A program made the position numbers and the translations under genes. Shown here piece after piece: positions 59,201 through 64,000 of a DNA stretch of 64,000 nt; position 1 is the first letter of the stretch; the number at the start of each line of letters is the position of its first letter. Below the pieces are notes generated by a model. The model did not search any database. It saw nothing but the letters and a program-made list of their open reading frames with translations, and was not told the DNA's origin. Source of the stretch: Apostichopus japonicus (taxonomy: Eukaryota > Echinodermata > Holothuroidea > Aspidochirotida > Stichopodidae); assembly GCF_037975245.1 (NCBI RefSeq), contig NC_092580.1, positions 24,073,001-24,137,000 on the forward strand, read 5' to 3'.

Positions 59201-62200
59201 TAAGTTATCTTAACTTGTTGAAAATTGGCTGCTTGTTTTGAGGAAACAAAGACATTTATTTGAAAATTAGTATTTGGGACATTATAACTGTTGTTTGCTT
59301 TGTGTTCAATTTTGGTACAAAACATATCAACTCCAACAGTTTCGTTACTTGCATAGATGATAAATCCTACTCTTTTATCTCTTACAGTTATTTGGAAAAA
59401 TCATGTATTGAAACTATCCGTAGGATCCAATTGTACACTCAGTCACTGGAACGCTACGGTAAATCTCCTTACCTCTACCCTCTGTATGGCCTGGGAGAGC
59501 TACCACAAGGATTTGCCAGGTGAGTCATCTGCTGACTGGGTACCTGATTATGATTCAGTATTAAAGATATGCGATTGGAATTTGACCTTATCAATCGATT
59601 TGTTTGCTGGTTTTCTTTAGAGTGGAAACGATATGTTAGGACTGTAGGATATATATATATGTATATATATATAATGCATGATGAAATGTTCCCGTGTTGG
59701 ATAGAAATAATAGTAGAAAAGATAAGGACTACATGTAATGTCTTTAAATGCAACATAGTATTTAGAATAGATATAACTACACGCTACACAAATTTTCAGA
59801 CACCCTGGTCCTTCATCAGGTGTAAAAAGAGTGATTGAAATCTACCGTAAGTCTACCGTAAGCCCCAGACTGCTCAAAGTGCTTGAACCTGGAAAGAAAA
59901 GCCATATCCCTATTGAGACCATGACAGTGTGAACGTTACTTTAAGGATCAACTCTTTAAGGATCAACTCTCAACTCTTTAAGAATCAACTCGTTAAGGAT
60001 CAACGTTACTTTAAGGATCAACTTCCTTCAAGTTTCTTTTATTATGGTCAGACAAATTACCCAGGATTATGGCAAACTTAAGACAGTCGATATTGTGTTG
60101 TAGAAGATTAAAATGTTCATCCACTGGAAAACTGGTTTTGTTGAGTCTGATTGTGCTTTTGTGATTATTAAGTCGAAGACAAAAGGAGTGGAGGTTTGGC
60201 CAATGTATTGTATATCAGGACAGAGAACACAAGTGATAAGATATATCACAAAGGGAGTGTCACAATTGTATGGACGTGGATGTAAACACCCCCCCCCCTC
60301 CCGAGTGATTGACAGTTGCAGCAGATCCTCAGTGATAGTAGTCTACTACATCAAAGAGCATGAACCTGTTCCTCTTTTTGTCTGGAATATAGCTTACCTA
60401 GTTGATCACCCTTTGCGTTGCTCTGCCATTGGTTGACAGAGATCTTTAGTCTGATGTCCCTTGTTGATTCTGTCCAAGATTTGTTTACTGACTCTTCCTA
60501 GTTCACTCTTTGCTGGGTTGATGAGTCTGCAAGAGAGGTTCTGCAGGAAGTTTTCTTTGTGGTATTTCAGGGTTATAAAAGCTTACCTTTTTACCAATGG
60601 GTTTATTCTCCTATTTTGTGCTTCCTTGCTAAGCTGTGCATCTTGTTTGTGATGTTGATTTAGGATTGCGTGTAATAAATTTCAGCATAATTTGCGGGAG
60701 TTGGCGTTCATTTGTAGTGTAATTTTTGTGGTCTGAAGTTTCAAAAGGTAACGCATGCAATGCCGTGTGTTTGTGTTTATAAGTGTACTATATGTGTGTG
60801 TGACACCTTGGCTTGTAAAGACAACTCAAATAGCACATGGTGGTTCAATTTTATACTCTGTATGTGGATGTTTCTTAGTGACTAGCAGAATCCAATCATT
60901 ATCTGCACCAGTCAGAGGTCATTTGTGATCGACAGAGGTCGAAGTCTGATAACGTTTTTACCAACGATAACTGAATGAAAACAAAGGGTTTAACTCTTTG
61001 AAAAACCTTATGAACCAGTCCAGATTGATGCAAAGCACCTTGCTGATCATGTGCATTCAGCAGTCTTGAAATTTGAAATCTTGTCTACAGTGCTGCATTA
61101 AATAAAGGGATCACTGAGCAATCTTGCTTTTTGGGGGGTTCAAATTTTAAAGTTACGTAAAGCATTTGTTTGTTTGTCTTTGTTGACACTTTTAGACTTT
61201 CTGCCATCTACGGGGGTACGTATATGCTCAACAAGCCATTTGAAGGTGTCACCATGGGAGAGAACGGCCAGGTGACGGGGGTGACATCGGAAGGGGAGAC
61301 AGCCAAGTGTGGAGTGGTGATTGGAGACCCGTCCTACTTCCCAGACAAGGTCAAGGAGGTCGGTAAAGTTGTCCGTTGCATCTGTATACTAAACCACCCG
61401 ATTCCAAACACGAACGACGGCCTGTCGTGTCAAATCATCATTCCCCAGAACCAAGTCGGACGCACCTGCGGTACGTGTTTGATCTGTATTTTGTGGAATC
61501 AATGTTAGCGGTTTTGGGAAGTTTTTTGAATTTTGTTTGGTTTTGTCTACACAAAAACTGCAAAACATCTCTGCATATGTGTGTAGTCAAGAGCAGCATT
61601 GACTGAAATGTAAATTTCTAGTAGTTCTCACAATGACTTTACCTGTGATGCAAGAGACAACAAGCTTTTGGAAAGATAGAAGATTAAAGTTGGGAACAAG
61701 ACAAACAAAAAATTTGTGATATATGTTTATCCACATGTTCTCACTCATTGGACTGTGGTGTACCTTTTGAAGACTTTTGTTGTGGCTTACCATCGACAGA
61801 GTATTTTGACTGAAACTTCAGACTCTTCTTGACTTTGTATATGATCTTGTGTCGTGGTCATCTCTCTCCATCTAAAGATACCAAAAGCTTTAAAATACAG
61901 TAAAGTTTTAATAAGCAGTCATTCTCAGATTTGGGTACATTTTCATCAAATGCCTCAAGTTTCATCAAATTTCATCAAATGTCTTTTGCTTTACCACAGA
62001 TATCTATGTATCATGCGTGTCATATTCCCATAACGTTGCCGAGAAGGGCTTTTACATCGCCACCGTCTCAACAACAGTAGAGACAGATAATCCCGAGAAG
62101 GAATTAGAACCAGGGCTGAAACTGCTGGGACCAATCTCAGAAAAATTTGTGTCCGTTAGCTCTCTCTTTGAGCCTATAGATGATGGCTCTGAAAGCAAGG

Positions 62201-63818
62201 TTCGGAAACTTATCAGTTTTTTTGAAGGCATAGGCGTAGGAGCTGGGGGGGCTGCAGCCTCCCCAACCAATTTTTTTTGGTGAAAATTCGGGCAATATGC
62301 TTAGAATTTTTCGGGCACCTACTGGAAGAATAATAATTTGCAATGTGTTTTTCATTTTTTTGGTGAAAATTCGGCAATATGCTGAGAATTATTTGGGCAT
62401 CTACTGAAAGAATAATAATTTGCAATGTGTTTTTCAATATTTTGGTGAAAATTCGGGCAATATGCTGAGAATTTTTTCGGGCACCTACTGCAAGAATAAT
62501 AATTTGCATTTTTTTTCCAATTTTTTTTGGTGAAAATTTTTTGCAATATGCTGAGAATTTTGCATGCACCTACCAGTGGCAGAGCGTCCATACAGTCAAA
62601 GGGGGCGGATGCCCCCCTGACGGACTCAAATGGACTGCTGGCGCCCTTTCAGCTTTTTACCACTTTTTACTTATTCGTGATTATTGACTCAGCTCTTTTA
62701 TTGCGCTCTCAAATACCTATTGACATTTGTCACATTTTGTTGGTGCAATTTTCTGACAAATGGCGATGACACCTATTTATTCTTCGTTTATCTGCAAATT
62801 AGCAAGGCCCGGAAAGGGTCATTTCCGGCGATCTAGGGAGTAACTTTACTCAAAAAATTTCTGTACGCTCCGCGCCAACCTGTGCGCCCCTACTGTACAG
62901 ACCATTCTCTCCCCCCGCCCCCCCCGACCAATACCCCCTAGCTCTGCCACTGGCACCTAGTGAAAGATGAAGAATTTGCAATGTGTTTTTCAATGGTTAA
63001 ACTTATATTATTATTATTATCATTATTGTTGTAACAACTTCCCCAATAATTCTAACCAATATGGAAAGGTAATAACACGGAAAATGATTTTATGTTATTG
63101 GCAGGTGATGTAATAACTGATGGATGCCTATATGATATTTTTGGTTATATTTTTCGGGCAAGTCGTTACAGCCCCCCCAAATCAAATGAGGCTCCTACGC
63201 CAATGCTCGAAGGGGATGATGAAGCCCAAGACCTAAGACCCAAGAAGAAATATAAAATAAATATTGTGCAATTCCCCATCTTGACAGCTTCTTGTGTTGC
63301 TCAGATATAAAGTTGTTCTGAAATGGAATGGTTTAATGGATTTGTTACAGTTCCAAATCCTTGATTTTAAAGAAAAGCAACAGCTGTTATTGCTCCAGTC
63401 TGTGAATTGACATTGAAATTATGGAACTGTACTGTCATCTAAATAAAATGAATATAATCTACAAATATTCTAGATATAAACTGCTTTGAAGCTGGGAGTT
63501 TTGGTCGATGTGTTTCATTCCACAAGCTCTTTCTATATATTGGTAAATTTCAGACTTCCCGTTCTGTCATATTTCTGTTGATGTAGTTTGCTACAAACGT
63601 TGACTTAGTATTAGCCTGCCCCCTTAAATTTTTTATGCTGGAGATATATCTAATGTTCTCTTTCTTGTTCCCCCCAGATTTTCATTTCTTCTTCCTTTGA
63701 TGCAACCACTCACTTTGAGACAACTTGTGACGACATCGTGTCCATGTACAAGAGGATCACAGGAACGGACTTTGACTTCAGTAAGATGAAGTCGACGGTT
63801 GATTCCGTGGAAGGTTAA
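50275..63818 (+). CDS. GDI: Rab GDP-dissociation inhibitor (complete, 441 aa)
   Basis: Exons: 50275-50319, 53240-53347, 53706-53799, 54467-54601, 56472-56667, 59388-59519, 61196-61470, 62000-62199, 63678-63818 (stop TAA 63816-63818). Phases agree throughout and the length is close to human GDI1/GDI2 (about 445 aa). GDI extracts GDP-bound, prenylated Rab proteins from membranes and keeps them soluble in the cytosol. The N-terminal dinucleotide-fold-like start [14 protein letters not shown] is conserved. The Rab-binding platform is intact: D34-R35-N36, Y38-Y39-G40-G41, then E230, R237, T245 and M247 in the [19 protein letters not shown] segment. The C-terminus ([15 protein letters not shown]) differs from the vertebrate tail. 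Exon 3 ends in G followed by GCAAGT, so intron 3 is read as GC-AG. One gene stands for both vertebrate GDI1 and GDI2. Confidence 0.96.
51239..52656. repeat. Two clusters of TGCGTCC hairpin motifs in GDI intron 1
   Basis: 51239-51300 has three TGCGTCCC strings, one in GCGTCCCATGGACGC. 52575-52656 has four more, including GCGTCCGCTGGACGC and GCGTCCCGGACGC. The clusters could be subterminal repeats of one 1.4-kb element, but no clear inverted ends or target duplication were found. A related hairpin, TTGCATCCCGTGGATGCAA, lies at about 55679-55697. Confidence 0.45.
59936..60026. repeat. Short tandem repeat of AAGGATCAAC units
   Basis: CTTTAAGGATCAACT recurs five times at irregular 16-27 bp spacing in GDI intron 6, next to the Penelope-like fragment. 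It may be the repeat tail of that element. Confidence 0.6.
60035..60660 (-). mobile_element. Decayed Penelope-like retroelement 3' fragment with GIY-YIG endonuclease motif
   Basis: On the minus strand at about 60255-60170 the frame reads [20 protein letters not shown], the signature start of the GIY-YIG endonuclease with CxxC-type cysteines found at the end of Penelope-like element proteins. The continuation, typical of this domain (HK...RLNKT, HFN), appears only after shifting frame near 60180, so the copy is broken. Sequence up to about 60660 on the same strand is compatible with the upstream part but carries stops. The reverse-transcriptase part is not seen. It lies antisense inside GDI intron 6. 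Confidence 0.6.
62270..62999. repeat. 83-bp tandem repeat, four copies, fourth split by a transposon
   Basis: The units begin TTTTGGTGAAAATTCGGGCA and contain ATATGCTGAGAATTTT, GGGCACCTACTG and AATTTGCAATGTGTTTTTCA. GGTGAAAATT marks lie at 62279, 62362, 62444 and 62529 (82-85 bp apart). The fourth unit runs to 62573, is interrupted by the element at 62574-62952, and resumes with GCACCTAGTGAAAG to about 62999. Confidence 0.9.
62574..62952. mobile_element. Inner hAT-like MITE, 379 bp, nested insertion
   Basis: CAGTGGCAGAGC at the left is exactly mirrored by GCTCTGCCACTG at the right. Flanks GCACCTAC (62566-62573) and GCACCTAG (62953-62960) agree at 7 of 8 bases and derive from the GGGCACCTACTG segment of the surrounding tandem repeat. 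The interior shares strings (TTTCCGGCGATCT, GTACGCTCCGCGCCAACC) with the element at 48403-49047. Confidence 0.92.
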
Positions 63819-64000
63819 ACAGTTACAGCACTTTACCACTGATTTCATTCTTAGCTCTATACTCGTAAGTATCTCAGTGCACCAAGTTGCTCTTACGCTC
63901 CTTGCCCTCTACTCCTACTGCTCTGTATGTAGCTTGTCGGGGTAGGTGGTTTACAATAGTCTGGGAATCATCGATCCAGTATCGCATCGCAGACTGCTAC
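63819..64000 (+). other. GDI: Start of GDI 3'UTR
   Basis: Sequence after the GDI stop. No AATAAA is seen before the window ends, so the transcript end lies further right. Confidence 0.5.

Larger units (their letters stand above)
62229..63205. mobile_element. Outer hAT-like element, 977 bp, in the last GDI intron
   Basis: The left end CATAGGCGTAGGAGC and the reverse complement of the right end (CATTGGCGTAGGAGC) match at 14 of 15 positions, each followed by a G run. Flanks TTTGAAGG (62221-62228) and CTCGAAGG (63206-63213) agree at 6 of 8 bases. The interior holds an 83-bp tandem repeat and a second, younger element. It begins 30 bp after the exon 8 splice donor. Confidence 0.8.

Noticed and set aside
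62137-62591. Several overlapping minus-strand open frames with similar peptides
   Set aside because: They are translations of the 83-bp tandem repeat inside a transposon and have no coding character.

Overview
The window is a piece of animal nuclear genome. It has intron-rich genes with GT-AG splice sites, long AT-rich introns, minisatellites, long G or C runs and many small DNA transposons. Protein resemblance and the expanded non-KRAB C2H2 zinc-finger genes fit a marine invertebrate deuterostome, most likely an echinoderm. That is an inference; hemichordate or amphioxus is not excluded.

Five protein-coding genes can be rebuilt exon by exon, with reading phases that agree across every junction. 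(1) 217-17969 (+): the 3' part of an IQSEC/BRAG-type Arf guanine-nucleotide exchange factor (end of the Sec7 domain, the PH domain and a short tail); its 5' exons lie left of the window. (2) 31216-24144 (-): a complete 512-residue orthologue of the coiled-coil protein CCDC77, with a probable 5'UTR exon near 32301. It is convergent with IQSEC across about 6.2 kb without genes. (3) 39174-33809 (-): an 813-residue poly-C2H2 zinc-finger protein. Its first two exons encode an integrase-type H2C2 zinc-binding domain, so it looks like a retroelement integrase/zinc-finger fusion. (4) 45883-42188 (-): a 785-residue tandem paralogue with about 24 finger units and no integrase module. (5) 50275-63818 (+): a complete 441-residue Rab GDP-dissociation inhibitor (GDI), with a likely GC-AG intron.

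The noncoding sequence is rich in short mobile elements whose ends can be read directly. Five hAT-like non-autonomous elements (39321-39689, 46308-47710, 48403-49047, 62229-63205, 62574-62952) have terminal inverted repeats and exact or near-exact 8-bp target duplications. Two of them are nested around an 83-bp tandem repeat in the last GDI intron. A 711-bp element with a 9-bp duplication lies in the CCDC77 leader intron. GDI intron 6 holds a decayed Penelope-like GIY-YIG fragment, and IQSEC intron 4 holds a tRNA-Thr-like SINE or pseudogene. Minisatellites of about 40, 40 and 56 bp occur at 12.0, 22.7 and 27.1 kb, and a 169-bp near-perfect tandem duplication cuts through CCDC77 exon 5.

The genes do not form one pathway. 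IQSEC acts on Arf GTPases and GDI on Rab GTPases, both in membrane traffic. CCDC77 is a centrosome/cilium-associated coiled-coil family, and the two zinc-finger proteins are predicted nuclear DNA-binding factors. The IQSEC-CCDC77 neighbourhood matches the IQSEC3-CCDC77 linkage at human 12p13.33, which suggests old microsynteny.
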